From NCBI GenBank assembly GCA_937916415.1, contig CALGGH010000091.1, positions 1 to 18,196 on the forward strand: DNA of 18,196 nucleotides, read 5' to 3'. This document shows, piece after piece, positions 1 through 7,793 of this stretch. The first letter of the stretch is position 1. The number at the start of each line of letters is the position of its first letter. Below the pieces are notes generated by a model, which did no database searches, was not told where the DNA came from, and saw only the letters and a program-made list of their open reading frames with translations. The DNA is from an uncultured Lachnospiraceae bacterium (GTDB taxonomy: Bacteria > Bacillota > Clostridia > Lachnospirales > Lachnospiraceae). The position numbers and the translations under genes are program-made.

Positions 1-1184
1 GCGCGCGGTTTCGCGAACTGCCCGTAGCCCGCGAACAGTTCGTCGCCTCCGTCTCCCGAAAGCGCAACCGTGACGTGGCGTTTCGTCAGACGGCTGACCA
101 GATACGTGGGTATCTGTGACGAATCTCCAAAAGGCTCGCCAAACATCCCTGCCATGAGAGGTATGGCTTCCATGGCCTCATCTTCAGTGGCCATCAGCCT
201 GACGTGATCGGTGCCCAGGTGCCTTGCGATGAGTTCCGCATCTCCGGATTCATCATATTCCCGATCCTCGAATCCGATGGTGAACGTCCTGACGGGAACA
301 TCCGACACGGACTGCATGAGCGCCACAACGGTCGGTGAATCTATGCCTGCCGAAAGAAACGCGCCAAGCGGCACGTCGGCGATCATCTGTCCCTTCACCG
401 ATTCCTTAAGGAGCCTTTCCAGCTCTCCTGCCGCTTCAGCACGGCTGCCCCGAAAGAGATTTCGCTGTCCCCGAATCGCAACGTCCGTTATGTCCCAATA
501 TCTTTCATGCGCAAATTGCTTATAATAATTAAGTTCACATTTAACTTTTAGTGTTGTTCCCGGCATTAGCTTCCATATATTTTCATATATGGCATAGGGT
601 GCGGGAACGTATCCGTATTTTAGGTAAACAGGCAGTATGTCCGTGTTGATCCCGGCATCAAATCCATCCACTGCCCTTATCGCGCCAAGCTCTGACGCAA
701 AGACAAAAGCATCGCCGGCAAAGCCATAATACAGGGGTTTTTCACCGATCCTGTCACGGGCGAGCAACAGCTCCCTGGCATGAACGTCATATAGTCCAAA
801 CGCAAACATGCCCTTTATGAGCTTCAGGGTTTTGCCTACGCCAAGATACGAACAAGCTTCGATCAAAATCTCGGTATCGGAGGTGCCCCTCATCTCATCG
901 GCGTATCCCGACGCCCTCATTTCGGACAGTAGGTAACTAGCGTTATATATTTCACCGTTATAGACGATCACGTACCTGCCGTCATGACTCGTCATGGGCT
1001 GTGCTCCGGTCTCGGTCAGGTCAACTATGGCCAGTCGGACGTGTCCCAGCGTCACTCCAGAATTACGGCCGTCATTCCATGAATTAACTGCATCAGGTCC
1101 GCGGTGCGAAATTTTCTGCAACATTGCATCAATATTCGCACGATTATCCGATTTTAGATTATAAAATCCGGCAATACCACACAT
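1..1184 (-). CDS. asnB: AsnB-type glutamine-dependent amidotransferase, second copy (partial, C-terminus off the left edge)
   Basis: The gene starts at the ATG at 1184 and is open to position 3, giving 394 residues of an expected 600-630. It begins Met-Cys-Gly-Ile, so Cys2 is the class II glutaminase nucleophile after Met removal. The glutaminase half shows the HRGPD (about 27-31), YNGE (75-78) and SDTE motifs. The synthetase half shows the ATP pyrophosphatase loop SAGIDS at 278-283 and SGDGGDE near the edge. The family moves ammonia from glutamine onto an ATP-activated carboxylate. In polysaccharide loci such members (WbpS, WbtH) are thought to amidate uronic acids, whereas housekeeping AsnB makes asparagine. 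It lies 158 bp behind a full-length paralogue and differs from it throughout, so it is not a recent duplicate. No good Shine-Dalgarno is seen; a GGAG lies about 15 nt from the ATG. The codons at about 525-600, between the two domains, are strikingly AT-rich. Confidence 0.93.
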   Translation of the reverse strand, partial: MCGIAGFYNLKSDNRANIDAMLQKISHRGPDAVNSWNDGRNSGVTLGHVRLAIVDLTETGAQPMTSHDGRYVIVYNGEIYNASYLLSEMRASGYADEMRGTSDTEILIEACSYLGVGKTLKLIKGMFAFGLYDVHARELLLARDRIGEKPLYYGFAGDAFVFASELGAIRAVDGFDAGINTDILPVYLKYGYVPAPYAIYENIWKLMPGTTLKVKCELNYYKQFAHERYWDITDVAIRGQRNLFRGSRAEAAGELERLLKESVKGQMIADVPLGAFLSAGIDSPTVVALMQSVSDVPVRTFTIGFEDREYDESGDAELIARHLGTDHVRLMATEDEAMEAIPLMAGMFGEPFGDSSQIPTYLVSRLTKRHVTVALSGDGGDELFAGYGQFAKPR

Positions 1185-1342
1185 TCGTTTGTGAATAATC
1201 TCCAAAAACGACAGTCTATTTTTGTAATATTTCGAGCGTTATGGTTATTTTGCAAGGTGGCTTGCAATTTGTTTTCTGATTCTTTCAGAGCCAATTTTTG
1301 CCCAAAAAACGCGAAAATCGGGGTAAAAATCAAGCTATCGTT
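1185..1342. other. AT-rich intergenic gap between the two asnB genes
   Basis: This 158-bp non-coding stretch is much more AT-rich than the flanking genes. It contains one short perfect hairpin (1250-1267) and no convincing minus-strand terminator. TTGCAA motifs in the hairpin could serve as -35 elements for the downstream asnB, but the matching -10 sequences are poor, so no promoter is called. Confidence 0.6.
1250..1267. repeat. Short perfect hairpin between the asnB genes
   Basis: The arms TTGCAAG and CTTGCAA form a 7-bp perfect stem around a 4-nt loop. On the plus strand a T-rich run follows, as in an intrinsic terminator, but no plus-strand gene needs one. On the minus strand, the direction of the operon, A-rich sequence follows. 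Its role is unknown; an RNA structure separating expression of the two amidotransferases is possible. Confidence 0.5.
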
Positions 1343-3229
1343 TTATTTTTCGACATAAAGATGATACCACTCCTGAAATTGCAGGAAGGACCAGCATATC
1401 TTGGACATGTTGCCGCCCGTGGCAGGTCCCATGTCACCCGTCTGTAAGTATCCCCGGATCATCTCATATACCACGTCCGGATCAAAAATCCCTTGTTTCA
1501 ACAGATAATCCCGATTGCTGTAGTCCATGAGCTGTGCCTTCAGCGGTCCCCTGAGCCACTTGTCAAGAGGCACGCCAAAGCCCTGTTTAGGCCTGTCCAG
1601 CAGTGATTTAGGGATGAAATCATAGGCTATGTCCTTGAGAATGTGTTTCTTGTCGCCGTGACGGAACTTGTATCCGTGCGGTATCCTAAAGGAGTATTCC
1701 ATGACCTCCTGATCCAGAATAGGGCACCTCGTCTCCAGCGAAAACTTCATCGAGGCCCTGTCAACCTTGGTCAGTATGTCGCCGGGCAGGTAGGTTTCCA
1801 TGTCCAGCAGCATTCTGCGTATCTGCCAGTTGTCCACGCCATACTTGCTTTCAAAATCGTAATCACAGGAATCGTATTCGCCCGGAAGCACCATGTTTCT
1901 GGCCATTTCCTTGTACGTCGAATTAGCGAACTGCGTTTTTGTCTCTGTATCGCGATTTTGAGCTATCGCGCGTACCTTTATGGGCATTTTGGACTCTAAT
2001 CCGAGCATGGCGCCGACTCCCGTTCCCAAAACCCCATGGGCAGCGGCTCCGACGGGATCCAAAAGCTCCGCCTTGCGTACGTATTCGTAGACGTTGTAGC
2101 CGCAGTAGAACTCATCTCCGCCGTCTCCCGACAGTGCCACGGTAACCTTGGTGCTCGCCAGCGCGCTGACCAGCATCGTAGCGATTTCGGACGGATCGGC
2201 AAATGGTTCGTCAAAGTATTTGGAAATGCTCTTGACCTGCTTGAGCATCTCGTCCTCATCTATGTAATATTCCGTATGGTTGGTGCCCATATGATCGGCA
2301 ACCGCCTTGGCATAATGGGCCTCATTCCATTTTTCTTCCGTAAATCCTATGGAAAACGTCGATACCGGCTCGTTTGAGATGCTCTGAGCCAATGCCGTGA
2401 TGAGTGAAGAGTCATAACCGCCGCTAAGGAAGGTTCCAAGCGGAACGTCAGCGATCATCCTGCGGCGAACGGCCTCCGTCAGAAGCTCCTTCAGGGTTTC
2501 CTTGGCCTCACCGTAGCTCTTGACAGGATCCGATGCTCCTACATGATACTTTTCAACCACGTCCCAGTACCTGGAGATCTGAATGCCGCCTCCCTGATAA
2601 GTCAGCGTACATCCCGGCTCCAGCTTGTACACGTTCTCAAAGATCGTATCGGGCGCATTAACGTACTGAGTCGTAAGATAGCGGGGAATTATCTTCTTGT
2701 TGATCTCGTCGTTGAAGCCCGGGAACAGCATGATGGGCTTCAGTTCCGACCCAAAGACCATCTCGCCGTCCATAAAGGCATAATACAAGGGTTTCTTACC
2801 GATGCGGTCACGAAGCAGGTGCAGGGACTCGCTTTCCCTGTCATAGATCGCTATCGCGAACATTCCGTTAAAGTGATCGACGCACCTTAATCCCCACTTC
2901 AGATAAGCGGCAACGATGACCTCGGTGTCGCAGTTTGACATGAACTCATAATCCGACAATTCATTCTTGAGTTCAAGGAAATTATATATCTCACCGTTAA
3001 AAACTATGCTGATCCTCCGGTCTGACGAATGCATGGGCTGATGTCCGGCCTGGGTCAGGTCCTGTATTGCCAGACGCCGCTGGGCCAGTCCAATGCTCCA
3101 GCCGCGTTTCATCACGTATATCTCCTGGCCGCTGTCATTCGGCCCGCGATGATACATGGAGTCATTCATCCGGGTGAGATCACCCATGGTTATGTTCTTT
3201 TTACTGATAAATCCGCAAATTCCACACAT
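1343..3229 (-). CDS. asnB: AsnB-type glutamine-dependent amidotransferase, first copy (candidate uronic-acid amidase)
   Basis: This complete 628-residue asparagine-synthase homologue carries out glutamine-dependent amidation of a carboxylate, with ATP converted to AMP and PPi. Cys2 follows the initiator Met. The glutaminase domain occupies about 2-210 (HRGP 27-30, FNGE 77-80, CDTE around 100-103). The synthetase domain follows, with PP-loop SGGYDSS at 269-275 and SGDGGDE at 367-373. Its length matches the AsnO/AsnH and WbpS-like class better than E. coli AsnB (about 554). The upstream glycosyltransferase stop is 3 nt before the ATG, and an AGGA Shine-Dalgarno overlaps that stop, so the two are translationally linked. 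Placed with UDP-HexNAc dehydrogenase and epimerase genes, it more likely makes an amidated hexuronic acid (such as GalNAcAN) than free asparagine. That substrate is inferred, and ordinary asparagine synthesis cannot be excluded. Confidence 0.95.
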   Translation of the reverse strand: MCGICGFISKKNITMGDLTRMNDSMYHRGPNDSGQEIYVMKRGWSIGLAQRRLAIQDLTQAGHQPMHSSDRRISIVFNGEIYNFLELKNELSDYEFMSNCDTEVIVAAYLKWGLRCVDHFNGMFAIAIYDRESESLHLLRDRIGKKPLYYAFMDGEMVFGSELKPIMLFPGFNDEINKKIIPRYLTTQYVNAPDTIFENVYKLEPGCTLTYQGGGIQISRYWDVVEKYHVGASDPVKSYGEAKETLKELLTEAVRRRMIADVPLGTFLSGGYDSSLITALAQSISNEPVSTFSIGFTEEKWNEAHYAKAVADHMGTNHTEYYIDEDEMLKQVKSISKYFDEPFADPSEIATMLVSALASTKVTVALSGDGGDEFYCGYNVYEYVRKAELLDPVGAAAHGVLGTGVGAMLGLESKMPIKVRAIAQNRDTETKTQFANSTYKEMARNMVLPGEYDSCDYDFESKYGVDNWQIRRMLLDMETYLPGDILTKVDRASMKFSLETRCPILDQEVMEYSFRIPHGYKFRHGDKKHILKDIAYDFIPKSLLDRPKQGFGVPLDKWLRGPLKAQLMDYSNRDYLLKQGIFDPDVVYEMIRGYLQTGDMGPATGGNMSKICWSFLQFQEWYHLYVEK

Positions 3230-3232
3230 ATC

Positions 3233-4444
3233 CTACGTTAATCCTGACCCGATCGGATCCGCATAGAACGCCGACATCTCTCCTGCCTGCGCCGTCACGT
3301 CAAATCCTGCCTCACGCATGACGTCCGCGTAATCACGTCTGTGGGCAAGGTCTCCCTCCGCGCTCATCCACGACCTGTCAGCCTTGCGCCCGGAGACAAG
3401 CTCATTAAGGGCCTTAGTCCATATGGACTCATCATTTATGCCGAGGGTCTTCAGCCGGTCAGATACGCATACGTCCGTCGTGATCGTGTCAGACATCAGG
3501 CACTCAAGACCGGAAGCCTGAGCCTCAACCATCACTCCGGGCAGCCCTTCATAGATGGATGGAAAGGCAAACACGTCCATGGCAGCATAATACTTATGAA
3601 TTTCCTTCTGTCTGCCGGCAAAGATCACCCTGTCCTCTAACCCAAGGCTTTTGCATAGTGACTCACACCCTGCCCTGTCGGGGCCGTCTCCCACAAACAT
3701 GAGCGCCGCATCATCCGGGTTTTGCATCGCGGCAAATGCCCGTATCAAAAAGGGCTGGTTCTTTTGGCTTTCAAATCTGGCCACATTGCCTATCAGTACC
3801 TTTTCATCAGATATGCCGTATTCCCTGCGTACGTCATTTCTGACCGTCATGTCAAAGAGGAACCTGGAAACGTCAATGGTGTTAGGCACGTATGCGTACG
3901 GAGCTCCGCCAAAGGTTTCATCACCCGCCAGATGCGAACATGCAAAAAGGCTGTCTGCCACGTCAGGCAGCGACCTCCTGAGATGCCTTATCACCATTCC
4001 CTTCGGTCCACCCGGAATGCCTGCGTTGCGGGTATGCGCAACGAGGTACATGTATGGTGCCTTGTCGGAACGGTATTTCCCGGCTGCGCTGAGGTATATG
4101 GAAGCCGTGCTGGTCATGTGTCCCTGCACGACGTTATAGTCATGATGCCTGGCAAAAAAAATTTCCGCTGCCTTAACGTACTGCAGATGATTGACCACGC
4201 GGTACGCCGGAAGAGCGTAGATGGAGCCGCCAAGCTTCCTCACTTCATCATCATAATGCTGAGGCTGTCTGAATGACTCCGGATCCTTTCCCTGCGTGAT
4301 GGCCCTTTTGTATTCCGCGGGATCCATGTGTACGAGAAAATCAAACCGTATCTTATTCCTGTCTGCGTGACGGTAAAGGTCCATAATGCGGCTTTCCGCG
4401 CCGCCCAGCCCCAAACCGCCAAGCACGTGCAAAACCTTGATCAT
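3233..4444 (-). CDS. Family 4 glycosyltransferase (EpsF-like)
   Basis: A 403-residue GT-B retaining glycosyltransferase, expected to add a sugar from a nucleotide donor to a lipid-linked glycan on the cytoplasmic face. The N-terminal acceptor domain begins with the glycine-rich GGLGLGGAES segment at 9-18. The C-terminal donor domain shows VGDGP around 251-255 and the E-x7-E motif (Glu299 and Glu307) in PSIYEGLPGVMVEA, typical of the family. There is no signal peptide or membrane segment. It starts 1 nt after the formyltransferase stop, with a GGAG Shine-Dalgarno inside the last codons of that gene, and ends 3 nt before asnB. It is the only GT-B enzyme in the window, so other transferases for the repeat unit probably lie outside. 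The sugar it transfers cannot be read from the sequence. Confidence 0.92.
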   Translation of the reverse strand: MIKVLHVLGGLGLGGAESRIMDLYRHADRNKIRFDFLVHMDPAEYKRAITQGKDPESFRQPQHYDDEVRKLGGSIYALPAYRVVNHLQYVKAAEIFFARHHDYNVVQGHMTSTASIYLSAAGKYRSDKAPYMYLVAHTRNAGIPGGPKGMVIRHLRRSLPDVADSLFACSHLAGDETFGGAPYAYVPNTIDVSRFLFDMTVRNDVRREYGISDEKVLIGNVARFESQKNQPFLIRAFAAMQNPDDAALMFVGDGPDRAGCESLCKSLGLEDRVIFAGRQKEIHKYYAAMDVFAFPSIYEGLPGVMVEAQASGLECLMSDTITTDVCVSDRLKTLGINDESIWTKALNELVSGRKADRSWMSAEGDLAHRRDYADVMREAGFDVTAQAGEMSAFYADPIGSGLT

Positions 4445-4445
4445 G

Positions 4446-5372
4446 TCACTCCGTCTTCAGGACGTCTCCAATCCTTATCTCGCCGTCGTAATCATATTTG
4501 TTAATGAGCAACGACCCGTCAACGCACCTGATGACAAGCCTGCCGTCAAATATGTCCGCCACCTCTCCGGGAGCATATTCCGAAAAGTCTATCATCTCAT
4601 CAAAGGGCTGGGCGCTCCAAATGGTCATCCTGCGTCCGTTTCCGTACGCGAACGCACCGGGAAACGGAGCCGCCACGCCGCGAATGAGATTGTATATGTC
4701 ACGCGTCCTGCCCTTGAAATCAACGAGTCCGTCCGCCGCCGTCCGCTTGGAATACCAGGAATCGTAATCCCTGGACTCAGTGCGGATCTCGACGTTACCT
4801 TCCTGATAAGCCTTCAGCAGTTTACGTATCAGCCTTTTGGAAACTATCATGTTTTTGTACTGGGCCGTGCGTATGTCGTCACAGGGGCCTATCTGAAAAG
4901 TCTCCGTCGCAAAGACGTTGGGCGAATCCGCCTTCTCATCATACTTAAACAGATTGAGGTTGAACCTCGTGTCACCCAGTATCATCGACCAGTTAAGTGG
5001 CGACCTGCCTCGTCCAAAGGGCAGGTATCCCGCATTCCCATGAAATCCAAATATCCCGTACTTAAACGCATCCAGCACGTATTCGGGGATCAGCCGCTGC
5101 CATCCCATGGATATGCCTATGTCAAATTCGTTATTCTCAATAAGCTCGCGCGTATGATCATCCGTAAGGCCGTAGCTGTCCGCCTCGTGTACCGGGATAC
5201 CGTATTTTTCGGTCAGAAAGCTCAGCCCCTTAAATCCGGAAACCTGATTGCGCTCCGTAACCGCCGGGGCAATGGTGACGACCAGGTCCACGGGACATAT
5301 TTCATTATGAATGAAATCGATTATGTTTTCGGAGGTATCCTTTACTCCAAATACAACCACCTTTATGTGCAT
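4446..5372 (-). CDS. Sugar N-formyltransferase-like protein with altered active-site motif
   Basis: This 308-residue protein resembles the methionyl-tRNA/ArnA-type formyltransferases, which use N10-formyltetrahydrofolate. An N-terminal Rossmann-like domain (about 1-190) is followed by a C-terminal domain (about 200-305). The segment GFHGNAGYLPFGRGRSPLNW at 109-128 fits the family's active-site loop. The family Asp appears as Asp149 (followed by Ser-Pro rather than x-Gly). The usual Asn-x-His before the Leu-Pro is replaced by His111-x-Asn113. Because the gene sits in a sugar cluster containing a 4-aminosugar pathway, a formamido sugar is the likely product, as with WbtJ or ArnA. Initiator-tRNA formylation is unlikely here. 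It lies 18 nt after the epimerase, with a GGGAG Shine-Dalgarno, and 1 nt before the GT4 gene. Family assignment is firm; activity and substrate are inferred. Confidence 0.85.
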   Translation of the reverse strand: MHIKVVVFGVKDTSENIIDFIHNEICPVDLVVTIAPAVTERNQVSGFKGLSFLTEKYGIPVHEADSYGLTDDHTRELIENNEFDIGISMGWQRLIPEYVLDAFKYGIFGFHGNAGYLPFGRGRSPLNWSMILGDTRFNLNLFKYDEKADSPNVFATETFQIGPCDDIRTAQYKNMIVSKRLIRKLLKAYQEGNVEIRTESRDYDSWYSKRTAADGLVDFKGRTRDIYNLIRGVAAPFPGAFAYGNGRRMTIWSAQPFDEMIDFSEYAPGEVADIFDGRLVIRCVDGSLLINKYDYDGEIRIGDVLKTE

Positions 5373-5390
5373 GAATTCTCCCGTGATCTC

Positions 5391-6365
5391 TCAAAGATTC
5401 TGTCTGTACCAGTCTATGGCTCGTGACATGCCTGCCGCAAAATCATATTCAGGATCATAACCCAGCTTCTCCCTTGCCTTGGAAACGTCGGCATTTGAAT
5501 CCCTTATGTCACCCTTTCTCGGCGGGCCAAATTCGGGTTCACGATCAATCCCCAGGGCCTTGCACAGGTCGTAGTAGATGTCGATCAGGTACTCCCTGCC
5601 GCCAGCTCCGATATTGTAAGCCTCCCCGGCGGCATCATTGCCCGCCAGCGCAGCCCTCAGGTTTCCCTCAATCACGTTATCAATATACGTAAAATCCCTC
5701 GACTGCCTGCCGTCACCGTTGATCACGCACTTTTCTCCTGCCAGCAGCTGACGGATGAACCTGGGGATCACCGCAGCATACATGCCGTCAGGATTCTGTC
5801 TGCGCCCGAATACGTTAAAATATCTCAGCCCGTACGTATTGAGGCCATACAGTTCATGATACAGCCTTCCGTACTCCTCATCCACCTTTTTGGTAAGTGC
5901 GTAAGGACTCAAAACCCTGCCCTCTCCGCCTTCCTTTTTGGGAAGCGTCGTGCTGTCGCCATAAACGGAGGAGCTGGACGCATACACAAAGGACTTAACG
6001 CCGTTTTGGCGCGAAGCTTCCATCATGTTCAGGGTTCCGCGTATGTTGATCTCTTCATAAAGGAGCGGCATCTCAATGGATCTGGGAACTGATCCCCATG
6101 CGGCCTGATTCAGGACGTAATCAACCCCGTCCGTAAGCCTCAGGCACGTATCCATATCCCTGACGTCGCCCTCCGTAAACTCAAAATTATCCCGGTCAAG
6201 CAGGTGCTCCATGTTTTTCATGAATCCGGTTGAAAGGTTATCAAGACAGCGTACCCGCACTCCCCTGTTAACCAATTCCTCGCATATGTTGGATCCGATG
6301 AATCCGGCACCTCCGGTAACCAAAAATACCGAATCTTCTTTTAACTCAACGTCTCGTAAGCTCAT
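5391..6365 (-). CDS. tviC: UDP-GlcNAc/GlcNAcA 4-epimerase, WbpP/TviC type
   Basis: A 324-residue extended short-chain dehydrogenase/reductase. The NAD-binding GGAGFIG is at 18-24, the Ser-rich YASSSSVYGD at 128-137, and the catalytic Tyr155-x3-Lys159 follows. Segments such as LNQAAWGSVPRS, LRYFNVFGRRQ and INGDGRQSRDF closely resemble Pseudomonas WbpP and Salmonella TviC as I remember them. Those enzymes interconvert GlcNAc and GalNAc, or their 6-carboxyl forms, as UDP sugars. It directly follows the TviB/WbpO-like dehydrogenase, a pairing that gives UDP-GalNAcA in the Vi antigen and Pseudomonas O6 pathways. A GGGAG Shine-Dalgarno lies just before the ATG. Translation starts about 17 residues before the glycine-rich motif. 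The 96-nt gap upstream is filled by tandem repeats. Confidence 0.93.
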   Translation of the reverse strand: MSLRDVELKEDSVFLVTGGAGFIGSNICEELVNRGVRVRCLDNLSTGFMKNMEHLLDRDNFEFTEGDVRDMDTCLRLTDGVDYVLNQAAWGSVPRSIEMPLLYEEINIRGTLNMMEASRQNGVKSFVYASSSSVYGDSTTLPKKEGGEGRVLSPYALTKKVDEEYGRLYHELYGLNTYGLRYFNVFGRRQNPDGMYAAVIPRFIRQLLAGEKCVINGDGRQSRDFTYIDNVIEGNLRAALAGNDAAGEAYNIGAGGREYLIDIYYDLCKALGIDREPEFGPPRKGDIRDSNADVSKAREKLGYDPEYDFAAGMSRAIDWYRQNL

Positions 6366-6384
6366 GTCACTCCCGCCTTTATTT

Positions 6385-6460
6385 CATTGATCAAAGGATG
6401 CGGACCCATCATTGATCAAAGGATGCGGCCCCCATCATTGATCAAAGGATGCATCCCCGC
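6385..6460. repeat. Three tandem 25-26 bp repeats between tviB-like and tviC-like genes
   Basis: Units start at 6385, 6410 and 6436 on the plus strand. Each contains CATTGATCAAAGGATGC followed by a short variable C-rich stretch. Every unit carries the 8-bp palindrome TTGATCAA, and the third also has the 10-bp palindrome GGATGCATCC at 6447-6456. In minus-strand RNA the first GGAUGC could pair with GCAUCC in either later unit. The array fills most of the gap between the dehydrogenase stop and the epimerase Shine-Dalgarno. Spacing is continuous with no unique spacers, so it is not a CRISPR. Confidence 0.9.
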
Positions 6461-6461
6461 A

Positions 6462-7778
6462 TCACAGTCTCCAGTACAGGTAATCCTCAGATGAGTATTC
6501 GGCACGGTCAAACATGCCCTTTAGGTCTGCCAGCACCTTCACTTTATTGCCTGACGCGAACATGCCGTCCACGTCCTTTTTGCTCAGTTTCTTAAACGAA
6601 TCGTGGGCAACCGCAAGTATCACGGCATCCAGATCCTTAAGCGCATCCATGTCGCTGAAGGTTATGCCATACAGTCTCCCGGCTTCTGCGGCATCAGCCT
6701 CGGGATCGACCACGATCGGCGTCACGCCATATTCCAGCAGCTCGTTATATATGTCGATCACCTTGGTATTACGGGTGTCCGGACAGTTCTCCTTGAAAGT
6801 GAAGCCGCAGATCGCGATCCTGGCATCCCTGACGGGCATGTCGGCCTTGATCAGCGTCTTAACGAGACTTTCGGCCACGTACCTGCCCATGTCGTCATTG
6901 ATCCGGCGCCCCGACAGGATGATCTGAGAATGATAACCCAGTTCCTCAGCCTTGTACGTCAGGTAATAGGGATCCACTCCTATGCAATGTCCGCCGACAA
7001 GTCCGGGCATGAACTTGAGGAAATTCCATTTAGTGCCCGCAGCTTCCAGCACCTCCCCGGTGTCAATGCCCATCCTGTGAAAAATGATCGACAGCTCGTT
7101 CATGAAAGCAATGTTGATGTCACGCTGACTGTTTTCGATGACCTTGGCGGCCTCGGCAACCTTGATGGACTGAGCCCTGTATACCCCTGCTTCAACGACG
7201 AGTTCGTACACCCTGGCGATCGTGTCCAGCGTCTCCTCATTCATGCCTGACACTATCTTGGTAATGGTCTCGAGGCGGTGAACCTTGTCACCGGGGTTGA
7301 TGCGCTCAGGCGAATATCCTATCCAAAAATCCCTGCCGCATTTAAGACCGGATTCCTTTTCGATGATGGGCACGCATATGTCTTCGGTTACTCCGGGATA
7401 AACCGTGGACTCAAAGACTACCACCGATCCGGGGGTGATGTTTTGTCCAAGTATGCGGCTTGCGCCCTCCACCGGACTCAGGTCAGGCGTATGATCCGCC
7501 TTGACGGGAGTCGGAACAGCCACTATGTGAAACTTGGCTTCCCGTAATTTGGTTGCATCGGAAGTAAAATCTACCGTCGTATTCCTGATGACGTCGTTGC
7601 CTACCTCGTTGGTGGGATCGATGCCATTTTTATACAGGTCGATCTTAGCCTCGTTCAGGTCATATCCGACCACGTCCACGTGCCTCGCAAATGCCACGGC
7701 TATCGGCATGCCCACGTAGCCTAGTCCCACCAGGGATAATTTGGCCTTACGTTCCAACAGATCCTCATAAACCGTCAT
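6462..7778 (-). CDS. tviB: UDP-N-acetylhexosamine 6-dehydrogenase, TviB/WbpO type
   Basis: A 438-residue member of the UDP-glucose/GDP-mannose dehydrogenase family, which oxidises C6 of a nucleotide sugar to the carboxylate with two NAD+. The N-terminal NAD domain carries GLGYVG at 18-23. The central domain has the catalytic Cys265 in GGHCIGVDPYYL, and the C-terminal UDP-binding domain has GFTFKENCPDTRN. Segment order and length match the branch acting on UDP-GlcNAc or UDP-GalNAc (TviB, WbpO, VipA) rather than UDP-glucose. The downstream WbpP/TviC-like epimerase supports UDP-GalNAcA as product. It begins 15 nt after the PglC-like gene, with GGAG directly after that stop. After its own stop come the tandem repeats. 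Specificity for UDP-GlcNAc against UDP-GalNAc is not decidable by eye. Confidence 0.93.
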   Translation of the reverse strand: MTVYEDLLERKAKLSLVGLGYVGMPIAVAFARHVDVVGYDLNEAKIDLYKNGIDPTNEVGNDVIRNTTVDFTSDATKLREAKFHIVAVPTPVKADHTPDLSPVEGASRILGQNITPGSVVVFESTVYPGVTEDICVPIIEKESGLKCGRDFWIGYSPERINPGDKVHRLETITKIVSGMNEETLDTIARVYELVVEAGVYRAQSIKVAEAAKVIENSQRDINIAFMNELSIIFHRMGIDTGEVLEAAGTKWNFLKFMPGLVGGHCIGVDPYYLTYKAEELGYHSQIILSGRRINDDMGRYVAESLVKTLIKADMPVRDARIAICGFTFKENCPDTRNTKVIDIYNELLEYGVTPIVVDPEADAAEAGRLYGITFSDMDALKDLDAVILAVAHDSFKKLSKKDVDGMFASGNKVKVLADLKGMFDRAEYSSEDYLYWRL

Positions 7779-7793
7779 GTCAATACATTCTCC

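Noticed and set aside
1250..1267. Hairpin considered as an intrinsic terminator for asnB
   Set aside because: The T-rich tract follows it on the plus strand, while transcription here is on the minus strand where A-rich sequence follows.
4386..5426. A 346-codon plus-strand open frame lying over the formyltransferase gene
   Set aside because: It is antisense to a gene with clear family motifs, has an odd basic composition with no recognisable domain, and lacks a ribosome site. It is a by-product of the codon use on the other strand.
6385..6460. Tandem repeats considered as a CRISPR array
   Set aside because: The units abut almost directly without unique spacers of 30-40 bp, and no cas genes are present.
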